5,691 nucleotides of DNA, taken from contig PWUC01000193.1 in assembly GCA_003562655.1 (NCBI GenBank), positions 1 to 5,691 on the forward strand. The letters are read 5' to 3'. The notes beneath the pieces are model-generated. The model was not told the DNA's origin, did no database searches, and saw nothing but the letters and a program-made list of their open reading frames with translations. Source of the DNA: Clostridia bacterium. GTDB taxonomy: Bacteria; Bacillota_E; SLMV01; PUMD01. Below, in pieces: positions 1 through 5,289 of this stretch (position 1 is its first letter; every line of letters starts with the position of its first letter). A program made the position numbers and the translations under genes.

Positions 1-252
1 CGTGTTGGCCTTCCCCGCGTAGACCATGGCAAAGATCTCTACCGTTTCCTCATCGGTAAAGCGACTGCGGTATCCCGACACCGACGTGACGAATTGGGGC
101 GGCTTCCCCAGGCGCTCGGAGATCTCGTTGGTCTCCTCAGCCCCCCCGTGGACCAGGACGACTTCCCGTCCTTCGGCGACCAGGGAGGCCACGTCCTCAC
201 AAAAGGCTTCCCGGTCAATGGCGAGACCGCCACCGACTTTTAAAACCAGCAT
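1..252 (-). CDS. lysZ: LysZ, [LysW]-aminoadipate kinase, N-terminal part (cut by window edge)
   Basis: This is an amino acid kinase of the ArgB/LysZ type. It phosphorylates the side-chain carboxylate of the aminoadipate carried on LysW, making the acyl phosphate that LysY reduces. The 84 visible residues begin MLVLKVGGGLAID, the glycine-rich phosphate-binding start of the family, and continue with VLVHGGAEETNEISERLGK (about residues 33-51), which closely resembles the LysZ form VHGGSAETN recalled from Thermus. RLTD-like (here RFTDEETVEIFAMVY) follows near residue 65. The ATG at 252-250 is chosen because AGGAGGG (267-261) lies 8 bases upstream. The lysY stop (268-266) overlaps that ribosome binding site, so the two genes are probably translationally coupled. 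The rest of the protein lies beyond position 1. ArgB acting in arginine synthesis is the alternative; the LysW neighbours and lysine riboswitch favour LysZ. Confidence 0.93.
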   Translation of the reverse strand, partial: MLVLKVGGGLAIDREAFCEDVASLVAEGREVVLVHGGAEETNEISERLGKPPQFVTSVSGYRSRFTDEETVEIFAMVYAGKANT

Positions 253-265
253 TGATCGCTCCCTC

Positions 266-1302
266 CTACGGATGTACTGCAATGAAATCCAGTCCCGTCG
301 TCTCGGGAAGACCGAGCATCAGGTTCATGACCTGCACCGCGTTGCCGGCGGCTCCCTTGACCAGATTGTCGAGGGCTGACATGACCACGACCCGCCCGCT
401 GGCGGGGTCCACCTGGAAGCCCACCTCGCACCGGTTGGTGCCGGCCAGGAGCTTGGGTTCCGGGTACCGGTATATCCCCGTCCTCTGCGTCACGATCCGG
501 ACGAAGGGTTCATCCCCGTACTGCCCCCGGTACAGGCGCCACAGCTGGCCCTCGCTGACCGGGGTGTCGGCGAAACAGTGGGCCGTCACCAGGATTCCCC
601 GGACCAGTTCCGCGACCGTGGCGGAAAAGTGTATCCCGGGCGCCCCGACGTCTGCCGGCGCAGCCCACCCCAGCTGCTCGATGAGCTCGGCCTCGTGGCG
701 GTGGCCGGTGGGAGCGTAGGAGCGGACCACGTCCCGCCGCTCGGGGTGATGGGAGCCGGGGCCGGGAGCCGCACCCGCGGCTGTCGAACCCACCTTGCCC
801 TCGATCACCACGGAACCCGTCAGCAGCCCGGCTGCTGCCAGGGGATACAGTCCCAGCAGCGCTGCCGTGGCCAGGCATCCGGGGCTGGCGGCGTGGGTGG
901 CACCCTCCAGGGCCCGCCGGTTGATCTCGGGCAGGGCATAGATGAAGCGTTCCTCCCACGGGGATGCTTCCAGGTCGGGGTAGTACCTGCGGGCGAGTTC
1001 CCTGTCGGTGATGCGGAAATCGGCACTGAGGTCGATTACCCTTTCCGCCGCGAAGTCATCCATTCTCTTTCGGCTCTGGCCGTGGGGAAGGGCGTACAAC
1101 AACAGGTCGACCTGCTGGATGTCATCAGCGGAGCAGAACCTCAGGTCGGTGTGCCCCCGCAGGTTGGGATGTCTCTGGTGAACGTAGCGGCCCCGGTGGG
1201 ACTCCGACGTCACCTGGTCACCTCTACCCCGGGATGCCTCAGGAGCAACCGGAGGAGTTCACCGCCTGCGTATCCAGAGCCGCCCACGATCCCCACTCGC
1301 AC
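266..1302 (-). CDS. lysY: LysY, [LysW]-aminoadipate 6-phosphate reductase, frameshifted near the N-terminus
   Basis: This NADPH-dependent reductase of the ArgC/LysY family converts LysW-aminoadipyl phosphate to the semialdehyde. The first 30 codons, from GTG at 1302, encode [20 protein letters not shown], the Rossmann nucleotide-binding loop. This frame meets TGA at 1212-1210. The rest (315 codons) lies in the next frame from GTG at 1213 and begins [20 protein letters not shown]. Adding one G in AGGTGACG joins the two into about 345 residues, the usual family length. The presumed catalytic Cys is in [17 protein letters not shown] (about residue 143 of the joined protein). SHHPER and [10 protein letters not shown] follow, and the end is GLDFIAVHP, as in Thermus LysY. 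A GGGAGGGG site (1324-1317) lies 14 bases before GTG 1302, rather far. The disruption may be a sequencing error, real inactivation, or a split rescued by the overlapping GTGA stop-start. The family call is certain; the functional state is not. Confidence 0.88.
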
Positions 1303-2166
1303 ATCACCACTGTCATCCCCTCCCATCAGCTCGATAACATACCGGGCCATCTCGCCGGGGATGTCGACCCCGGTCGGCTCGATGGAGTTGCGGAATTCCA
1401 TGGTGCAGTTGACCTCGTTGACGAGCAGACCCCGCTCTGACTCGAGGAGGTCGACGGCCAGGACCCCACCGCCTACAGCCCCGGAAACCCGCCGGCACAG
1501 GGCCTCAAGTTCCGGGACGACGGGACAGTTCTCCGCCCGGGCGCCCCGGGCCGTATTGGTCAACCAGTGATCTGAATAGCGGTAGATGGCGGCAACGGTC
1601 TCACCGCCGATGACAAAGGCCCGTATGTCGCGGCCAGGTTTGCCCACGTACTCCTGGATGTAGAAGATCCCGTGCTGGTATGATCCGAGGACCGTCTTGT
1701 GTTCAAGAATCGCCTCCGCTGCATCGCGATCGTTGATCCGGGCCAGCAGGCGACCCCAGGAACCCACGGTCGGCTTCAATACGACGGGATAGCCGATCTC
1801 CTCCATGGCAACGAGGGCGGGGCCGGGATCTGCCGCGGCGACGGTCTCCGGCACGGGCAAGCCGTGCCTCTGCAGGGCCAGGGTGGTGGAGATCTTGTCC
1901 CCGCAGCGACGGATGACGTCGGCCGAGTTGACGGTGGTGACACCCCAGCTGTTGAGGATCTCCGCGATGACCTGGGTCTTCGAATGGGCCAGGCAGCGGA
2001 GGATCACAACACCGTACGAGAGCAAGGGGTGATCACCTGCCGGGCGTCCCACGGCGAAAGAAAGATCACGCTCGTCATAGCGGTGGACGGTCACGCCCGT
2101 TTTCTGCAGCGCGGCCAGGAGCAGTTTCTCCCCGGCCCGCACCCGCGAGCATACGACAGCAATCAA
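1210..2166 (-). CDS. lysX: LysX, LysW-aminoadipate ligase (ATP-grasp), reading on into lysY
   Basis: This RimK-type ATP-grasp ligase joins the alpha-amino group of aminoadipate to the C-terminal glutamate of LysW, starting carrier-bound lysine synthesis. Visible landmarks are [12 protein letters not shown] (80-91), [17 protein letters not shown] (128-144), [20 protein letters not shown] (168-187), [16 protein letters not shown] (200-215) and [16 protein letters not shown] (247-262), which holds the metal-binding Glu/Asn. All align with Thermus LysX as I recall it, except that Cys254 replaces a His. The family domain ends near residue 281. The frame then runs without a stop through a linker (GGDDSGD) into the first 30 codons of lysY, ending at 1210. 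The start is TTG at 2166, six bases after the lysW stop, with GGGGAG (2183-2178) 11 bases upstream. Either this is a natural LysX-LysY join or an indel in the G-rich stretch at 1317-1324 has removed a normal stop (GATGA). ArgX of an arginine pathway is the functional alternative. Confidence 0.94.
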   Translation of the reverse strand: MIAVVCSRVRAGEKLLLAALQKTGVTVHRYDERDLSFAVGRPAGDHPLLSYGVVILRCLAHSKTQVIAEILNSWGVTTVNSADVIRRCGDKISTTLALQRHGLPVPETVAAADPGPALVAMEEIGYPVVLKPTVGSWGRLLARINDRDAAEAILEHKTVLGSYQHGIFYIQEYVGKPGRDIRAFVIGGETVAAIYRYSDHWLTNTARGARAENCPVVPELEALCRRVSGAVGGGVLAVDLLESERGLLVNEVNCTMEFRNSIEPTGVDIPGEMARYVIELMGGDDSGDVRVGIVGGSGYAGGELLRLLLRHPGVEVTR

Positions 2167-2172
2167 GTCAGC

Positions 2173-2337
2173 TCACTCTCCCCAGTCTTCCTCCAGCTCG
2201 GGGGCCAGTTCGAGGACCGGGGGATCCAGGGACATGACCTCCAGCTCCGCACCACACTCCGGGCAGGGCACCAGCTCGCCCTCCACCACATCGTCCTGGA
2301 TGATCTCTGCAACACACTCCGGGCACACTCCTACCAC
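2173..2337 (-). CDS. lysW: LysW, amino-group carrier protein for lysine synthesis
   Basis: LysW is a small acidic carrier protein. Its C-terminal glutamate holds the aminoadipate intermediate by its alpha-amino group and presents it to LysX, LysZ, LysY and later enzymes. The 54-residue product starts [12 protein letters not shown] and ends LEEDWGE, the defining EDWGE tail with its terminal Glu. Two CPEC motifs (Cys5/Cys8 and Cys25/Cys28) form the zinc site. Length and layout match the 54-residue Thermus protein. The start is GTG at 2337, because AAAGGAG (2352-2346) lies 8 bases upstream and the product then begins at the conserved MVG. A GTG at 2346 in the same frame overlaps the ribosome binding site, and an ATG at 2439 lies upstream of the leader terminator, so both are unlikely. 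It is the first gene of the operon, directly after the riboswitch terminator, and lysX follows six bases downstream. Confidence 0.96.
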   Translation of the reverse strand: MVGVCPECVAEIIQDDVVEGELVPCPECGAELEVMSLDPPVLELAPELEEDWGE

Positions 2338-2384
2338 CTGTGACACTCCTTTCGGTTGTGCGATGGGGACTGGAATGGGGGCGC

Positions 2385-2418
2385 AAAAAGCAAAAGGCCC
2401 GGGGAATAGCTGCCCGGG
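2385..2418 (-). terminator. Riboswitch-controlled intrinsic terminator (attenuator) before lysW
   Basis: On the minus strand CCCGGG (2418-2413) pairs with CCCGGG (2403-2398) across a nine-base loop. It is followed by CC and a broken T tract, TTTTGCTTTTT (2395-2385). It lies between the L-box aptamer and the lysW ribosome binding site, where an expression-platform terminator is expected. Lysine binding should favour this hairpin and stop transcription before lysW. I could not identify the competing antiterminator with confidence. Confidence 0.82.
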
Positions 2419-2440
2419 ACGTTCACAGCGGGTCACCATT

Positions 2441-2655
2441 CCTCACTCTCCCCATCGTGAGATAGCTCTTCACCGCGGCAGGGGGATTTGGCTCGCGGTG
2501 ACAGTCCTGCGGCTTTCGCCCACAGTCCCAGCTGCCAGTACCGGCATACTGCCAGCTTCGGCGAAACTCCCTTTCACCGGGCTTCATCACTGCCCTGCTC
2601 GACCCGGTTACTGATGAGGTTCGCTCCTCTACCCCACCCCCATGAGAGAGTGAGG
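2441..2655 (-). promoter_or_regulatory. Lysine riboswitch (L-box aptamer) in the lysW leader
   Basis: The closing stem P1 is a 10 bp perfect helix between CCTCACTCTC (2655-2646) and GAGAGTGAGG (2450-2441), extended by a G-U and a G-C pair. Core L-box sequences follow in the right order. They are TAGAGGAGCGAACCTCATCA (2631-2612) with AGTA just after, GGTGAAAGGGAG (2578-2567), CGCCGAAG (2563-2556), GCTGGGACTGTGGG (2532-2519), CCGCAGGACTGTCAC (2512-2498) and GAAGAGCTATC (2471-2461). These match the AGAGGUGCGAAC, GAAAGGGGAG, CGCCGAAG and GGGCUAUC signatures of known lysine riboswitches, including the Bacillus lysC leader as I recall it. At about 215 nt it is slightly long for the class. Bound lysine should turn off the lysW-lysX-lysY-lysZ operon through the downstream terminator. 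This is the strongest sign that the operon makes lysine rather than arginine. Confidence 0.95.
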
Positions 2656-2665
2656 CAACTAGGTT

Positions 2666-2695
2666 GGTTCATCCGGTGAGCGGGTCAGACGAACC
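2666..2695 (-). promoter_or_regulatory. Extra 5' hairpin in the lysW leader, upstream of the L-box
   Basis: GGTTCGTC (2695-2688) can pair with GATGAACC (2673-2666), eight pairs including one G-U, around a 14-base loop. It would lie within the first few dozen bases of the transcript, ahead of P1. It could protect the 5' end of the RNA or act as a spacer. I know of no named element that it matches. Confidence 0.4.
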
Positions 2696-2711
2696 GTTCA
2701 CCATGGTGCTA

Positions 2712-2741
2712 ATTGCATTGCCCTCCATCCGTCGCTGTCAA
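2712..2741 (-). promoter_or_regulatory. Predicted sigma-A-type promoter of the lysW operon
   Basis: On the minus strand a consensus -35 box TTGACA (2741-2736) is followed after 18 bases by TGCAAT (2717-2712), four of six matches to TATAAT. Transcription would start near 2705, about 50 bases before the riboswitch. The perfect -35 box and its place upstream of the leader support it; the -10 box is only fair. Confidence 0.6.
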
Positions 2742-3050
2742 ATCCACTTCGTGCCACTTTTCGAGCCGGTGTCACCTCGTCTGGAAACACCAATCCAGAC
2801 GCCTCCAAGCAGCAGGGACGGCCACGTTCCTGATGGGCGCACGACAGCAAGAGTGGTGTTCTGGACCGTGACCGCCGCGCAGATTACTGTTATGTTACGT
2901 CCTGGGAGAAGAAGAGGAAAGACAGGGCAATCCGCGAAAAATGAATCAAGGTTGAAGAAGAGGAAACAATAGGCAACGGACGGAGTGCTTGGAAGCAACC
3001 ATCAGGATGTATGAGTTGCTGAACACATGTACTCCGGAGGTGCATTCAGA
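2742..3050. other. Divergent intergenic region with purine-rich direct repeat
   Basis: This stretch separates the minus-strand lysW promoter from the plus-strand kinase gene. I see no protein with family-like sequence on either strand. The main feature is a purine-rich plus-strand segment (about 2905-2972) with a repeated 13-mer. A promoter for the kinase unit should lie here, but I could not find a convincing -35/-10 pair. The 3' end holds the kinase ribosome binding site GGAGGT (3036-3041). Confidence 0.6.
2908..2966 (+). repeat. Direct repeat GAAGAAGAGGAAA, two copies 46 bp apart
   Basis: GAAGAAGAGGAAA occurs exactly at 2908-2920 and again at 2954-2966. The similarity extends imperfectly to GGCAA about five bases further on in both copies, giving roughly 23 bases of related sequence. 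It lies 85-140 bases before the kinase start, a place where a regulator could bind. A chance purine-rich tract is also possible. Confidence 0.6.
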
Positions 3051-3745
3051 ATGGATGCTATTCGCCGTCGCGCAGTCCAGATGCGCCAGCTCCTGGATGA
3101 TCCGAGACCGTTCTTCGTGGAGTTCGCAGGGACACCAAAGGCTGGGAAGAGCACCTGCATTGACATCGTTAGCCACTTCTTCAGAAGAACGGGCTTTCAC
3201 GTGTTGGCACCCGCAGAGGGAGCATCAAAACGCACGCCATTCTACTTGAAGAAGGATTGGATTGCCTTCAACACGTGGTCAGCCTGCTATGCACTACAGC
3301 ATGTACTCGAGGGTGCTCACAGCGGTGAACCATACAACATCGTGATGTTGGACAGAGGCCTTTTTGATGCTCTGGCCTGGTTTGAGTTCCTGAGAATGAC
3401 CGGGAAGTGACTGATGAAGACTGCAGGACGATCCACGATTTCTTGATGCTGGAACAGTGGCGTGAAACAATCGGAGTAGTCTTTCTATTCTATGCTGATC
3501 CCGAGACGTCGCTGGAGCGTGAGAACAAGCATACGCTCATTGATGAATACGGTTCGGCCATGAATCCCGAGGTTCTCAATAACCTTAACTGTGCATATGA
3601 GCACATCAAATGCCAGCACGCACCATTGTTCGAGGATGTCGTGTTAATCGATACAAGCAGCGAAAATCACACTACGGCGAAATCTACTGCCAGGAAAGTT
3701 GTTGTAGACATACTGGAAGGGATGGAAGAGGTCTATGGCAGCTGA
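3051..3745 (+). CDS. P-loop kinase, thymidylate/deoxynucleoside kinase-like, split by a frameshift
   Basis: The joined product would be about 231 residues. The first frame (119 codons, stop TGA at 3408-3410) carries a Walker A loop, FAGTPKAGKST (25-35), and IVMLDRGLFDALAW (97-110), the DRG/DRS-type motif of nucleoside and thymidylate kinases. The second frame runs from GTG at 3407 to 3745 and has VVFLFYADPETSLERENKH, whose Arg-rich stretch resembles a lid, then YGSAMNPEVLNNLNCAYEH. Neither half would be a complete kinase. Adding one G in GGGAAGTGACT gives MTGKVTDEDCRTIHDFL in one frame. The start is ATG 3051, with GGAGGT nine bases upstream; an ATG at 3027 precedes that site and is less likely. 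The Nudix gene overlaps its end by 11 bases, so they form one unit. The substrate cannot be told from sequence. Codon use (AGA, ATA, GTT) is less GC-rich than in the lysine operon. Confidence 0.75.
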
Positions 3746-4331
3746 GCCAGTCATGGTTATGAACCGTGATCACATTCAGTCCGAGTCACCCTTTCTTCCA
3801 TGGGCAGAGGCGAAGGGGATCCTCCGGAGCGGCTGGCGGAATGCAAGGTGGTTTCCCCGGCAGCAAGCAGAAGCGTCTGACGAATGGGTGCAGATCATCC
3901 CGTGTGCGGTTATCCAGGATCGCCTGCGACGCTACGCTGTGTTCCACCGCCTGGCGGAAAACCGTGAGGACCTCTCGAATAAGGTCAGTCTGGTCATTGG
4001 GGGACATGTTGAACCGGACGGTGACAGTCATGACGGGCCCTGGTCCCTGCTGCTGTCCACCCTCAGGCGGGAACTCCAGGAAGAAGTGAACGTCCGATCT
4101 CCTTCTATAGCGGAACCGCTCGGACTGCTCGTTGACCGACGGTCGATCAAAGCCTCTCGACACGTGGCCCTAGCGTACAGAGTGCTGACCCACGAGGAGA
4201 TCCGTGTAAACGCCACCGAGGAATTCCAGGTCGAATCCGCCCTGTCAGGCACCTTTCTTTCCATGCGCACGCTGCGACAACGAAACCTGGACTACGATCC
4301 ATGGTCCCTGCTCCTTCTCGACGTTCTATGA
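3735..4331 (+). CDS. Nudix-like (MutT family) predicted phosphoesterase
   Basis: This 198-residue protein resembles the MutT-family predicted phosphoesterases grouped, as I recall, in COG4112. Nudix enzymes hydrolyse nucleoside diphosphates linked to another moiety. The visible Nudix elements are VSLVIGGHVEPDG (84-96) and STLRRELQEEVNV (108-120), with Glu113, Glu116 and Glu117 in the REXXEE metal-binding helix. The gap between the glycine and this helix is about eight residues longer than the canonical box allows, and the usual middle glutamate is not in place. A longer linker seems to be present there. The start ATG 3735 overlaps the kinase stop by 11 bases (ATGGCAGCTGA), with GGAAG (3724-3728) six bases upstream. 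ATG 3753 or 3759 are weaker options. A strong terminator follows. The overlap suggests that the kinase and this protein act on the same nucleotide or product; that is inference. Confidence 0.8.
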   Translation: MAAEPVMVMNRDHIQSESPFLPWAEAKGILRSGWRNARWFPRQQAEASDEWVQIIPCAVIQDRLRRYAVFHRLAENREDLSNKVSLVIGGHVEPDGDSHDGPWSLLLSTLRRELQEEVNVRSPSIAEPLGLLVDRRSIKASRHVALAYRVLTHEEIRVNATEEFQVESALSGTFLSMRTLRQRNLDYDPWSLLLLDVL

Positions 4332-4355
4332 TACACCCCTGACTTTGCAAGCCTG

Positions 4356-4382
4356 GCCCCCGGGTCACGCCGGGGGCTTTCT
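4356..4382 (+). terminator. Intrinsic terminator of the kinase-Nudix unit
   Basis: GCCCCCGG (4356-4363) pairs perfectly with CCGGGGGC (4370-4377) across the loop GTCACG and is followed by TTTCT. It begins 25 bases after the Nudix stop codon. The T tract is short but the 8 bp GC-only stem is strong. Confidence 0.82.
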
Positions 4383-4534
4383 GTATGCAGCAAAGTATGA
4401 TTGGCAGACGTGTGGCCCCGCCGATTCATTCCCGTTGACTGCACCAGCTGGCACAGAGGTCTGCACGCGAGGAAGGAACCCCCAACCCGGGCCGAGAATC
4501 AGCCATGGAATACACCCCGTGCCGGGAGGTCCAC
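4383..4534. other. Spacer between the terminator and the next gene
   Basis: I see no gene here. It holds an 8 bp palindrome CCAGCTGG in the 4440s and a TTGACT hexamer (4435-4440) that could be a -35 box, though no acceptable -10 lies 16-18 bases downstream. It ends with the ribosome binding site of the following gene. Confidence 0.5.
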
Positions 4535-4982
4535 ATGATCAAACTGCATGCAGCAAACGTCTTTCCATACAGAGGGTCCTCTACCATTGCGAGGGCGCAC
4601 CTCGCCACACGCTATGATCTCTCGTCTCGATCACGTCTGGGAAAGGCCATTATACATGAAGTGAACAGCGTCATGGATGCTGAAGGGAAGGCGGGGCATC
4701 AGGAGGGTGAGAATCGGAGAGCTGCTGCTGCGCACCCATCAGGGCTTTCTAACCCTTCCCATTCGTACCGAGGAGGACCTGGATCGGCTCATCTCCGGAG
4801 AGCGGTGGGATACGGTTCGAGGCGACATTTTGGCCCGCTGCGCACGCGAGTACCGCAGGATGTGTCCGAAGGCCCAGCCTCATCACGTTGAAGCCTTCCT
4901 CAGGGGATTGTTTCAGGGGCGGTCTCCCAGCAAGCCTGGGGAATACACCCCCGGGCTGTGTTCTGCACTACAGCTCGAATAA
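4535..4982 (+). CDS. Unrecognised protein of about 148 residues, frame-disrupted at a GGGG run
   Basis: I do not firmly recognise this gene. The first frame starts at ATG 4535, with GGGAGG (4524-4529) five bases upstream, and gives MIKLHAANVFPYRGSS, then SSRSRLGKAIIHEVNSVMDA. After GGGG at 4693-4696 the sensible sequence moves to the next frame: IRRVRIGELLLRTHQGFLTL, PIRTEEDLDRLISGERW, CAREYRRMCPKAQPHHVEAF, ending at TAA 4980-4982. Removing one G joins them as MDAEGKAGIRRVRIGELLLR. The product looks soluble and basic, with no signal peptide or membrane segment. The order of a helical N-terminus, an ELLLRT..G..TLPIRTEED strand-turn and a basic helical end loosely recalls DUF1670-type proteins from memory; I do not assert this. 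Without the correction, a second start at ATG 4677 could yield a 101-residue product, but it lacks a good ribosome binding site. Confidence 0.55.
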
Positions 4983-4998
4983 TATGCACAGCGTCAGC

Positions 4999-5163
4999 TC
5001 ACATAATCTGAGCATTAACATTTGGTGGCGCTGACAGCAATGCTCCGTTTCCATCCTGTTTAGGATCAAGGGTTTCAACTATTTTCAGTTTCGTGGTTGG
5101 CAGTGGAGTTACCTGTCTCTCATGAGACAACCCCACCGCCCCTCTGCACTTTCTGATTGCCAT
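4999..5163 (-). CDS. Possible small ORF of 54 codons, unrecognised
   Basis: ATG at 5163 opens MAIRKCRGAVGLSHERQV, followed by LPTTKLKIVETLDPKQDGNG and an end NVNAQIM before TGA at 5001-4999. A weak TAGGA lies about nine bases upstream. The lysine-rich middle is hydrophilic and could be a real small protein, but third-position GC is near neutral, unlike a selected gene in this genome. The frame is open upstream as far as the TGA at 5292-5290 and is the same frame as the small gene at 5290-5619. It may be the tail of a decayed longer gene or chance. Confidence 0.25.
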   Translation of the reverse strand: MAIRKCRGAVGLSHERQVTPLPTTKLKIVETLDPKQDGNGALLSAPPNVNAQIM

Positions 5164-5224
5164 TCCCTGCAGTCCTATATTGCCATCTACAAGGGGATTA
5201 GGCGAATTGGTGGGGAGAATGGAG

Positions 5225-5287
5225 AAGCCCGCCGCCGTGAGGGTTTTAGAGGAAGTCGCACAAGCTGATGCGATAGGCGGCGGGCTT
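5225..5287. repeat. 12 bp perfect inverted repeat with a 39 bp spacer
   Basis: AAGCCCGCCGCC (5225-5236) is the exact reverse complement of GGCGGCGGGCTT (5276-5287). All 12 pairs match and 10 of them are G-C, so a transcript from either strand would fold strongly. There is no T tract after either arm, so it is not a standard intrinsic terminator. It lies just past the end of the small minus-strand gene. Confidence 0.85.
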
Positions 5288-5289
5288 GG

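Larger units (their letters stand above)
4983..5289. other. Low-coding region with several inverted repeats
   Basis: No confident gene is present; a weak 54-codon ORF lies on the minus strand. The stretch contains a pair of interleaved inverted repeats near 5000-5045, a short hairpin TGTCTC-TCAT-GAGACA (5114-5129), and one arm plus the spacer of a 12 bp inverted repeat at 5225-5287. Base composition is lower in GC than the lysine operon. Confidence 0.5.

Noticed and set aside
1205..1220. Programmed -1 ribosomal frameshifting at the lysY and kinase breaks
   Set aside because: Neither site carries an X XXY YYZ slippery heptamer in the zero frame, and I see no obvious stimulatory structure just downstream. 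Sequencing loss of a G, or mutation, is simpler.
578..1570. Long plus-strand open frame opposite lysY and lysX
   Set aside because: It lies antisense to clearly conserved LysY and LysX sequence and has a low-complexity, Arg/Pro/Ser-rich product typical of the reverse strand of GC-rich genes.
266..2337. Reading the operon as LysW-dependent arginine synthesis (ArgX/ArgY-type)
   Set aside because: The protein families alone cannot exclude it, but a lysine riboswitch controlling the operon points to lysine. A dual role in arginine synthesis remains possible.
1699..2343. Plus-strand open frame of 214 codons opposite lysX and lysW
   Set aside because: It is antisense to confirmed lysX and lysW, has no ribosome binding site that I can support, and has no recognisable family features.
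2173..2439. An 88-residue version of LysW starting at ATG 2439
   Set aside because: The extra 34 residues run through the riboswitch terminator and match nothing in the family. The GTG at 2337 gives the canonical 54-residue protein with a well-spaced ribosome binding site.
2398..2450. A T-box-like stretch (TGGTGACCCGC followed by AACGTCCC) near the leader terminator
   Set aside because: The similarity to the T-box consensus is partial and no T-box stem I or specifier loop is present. The full set of L-box core motifs explains the leader instead.
2664..2972. Plus-strand open frame of 102 codons between lysW and the kinase
   Set aside because: It overlaps the lysW promoter and 5' leader, lacks a ribosome binding site, and its Arg/Lys/Pro-rich product looks like noncoding sequence.
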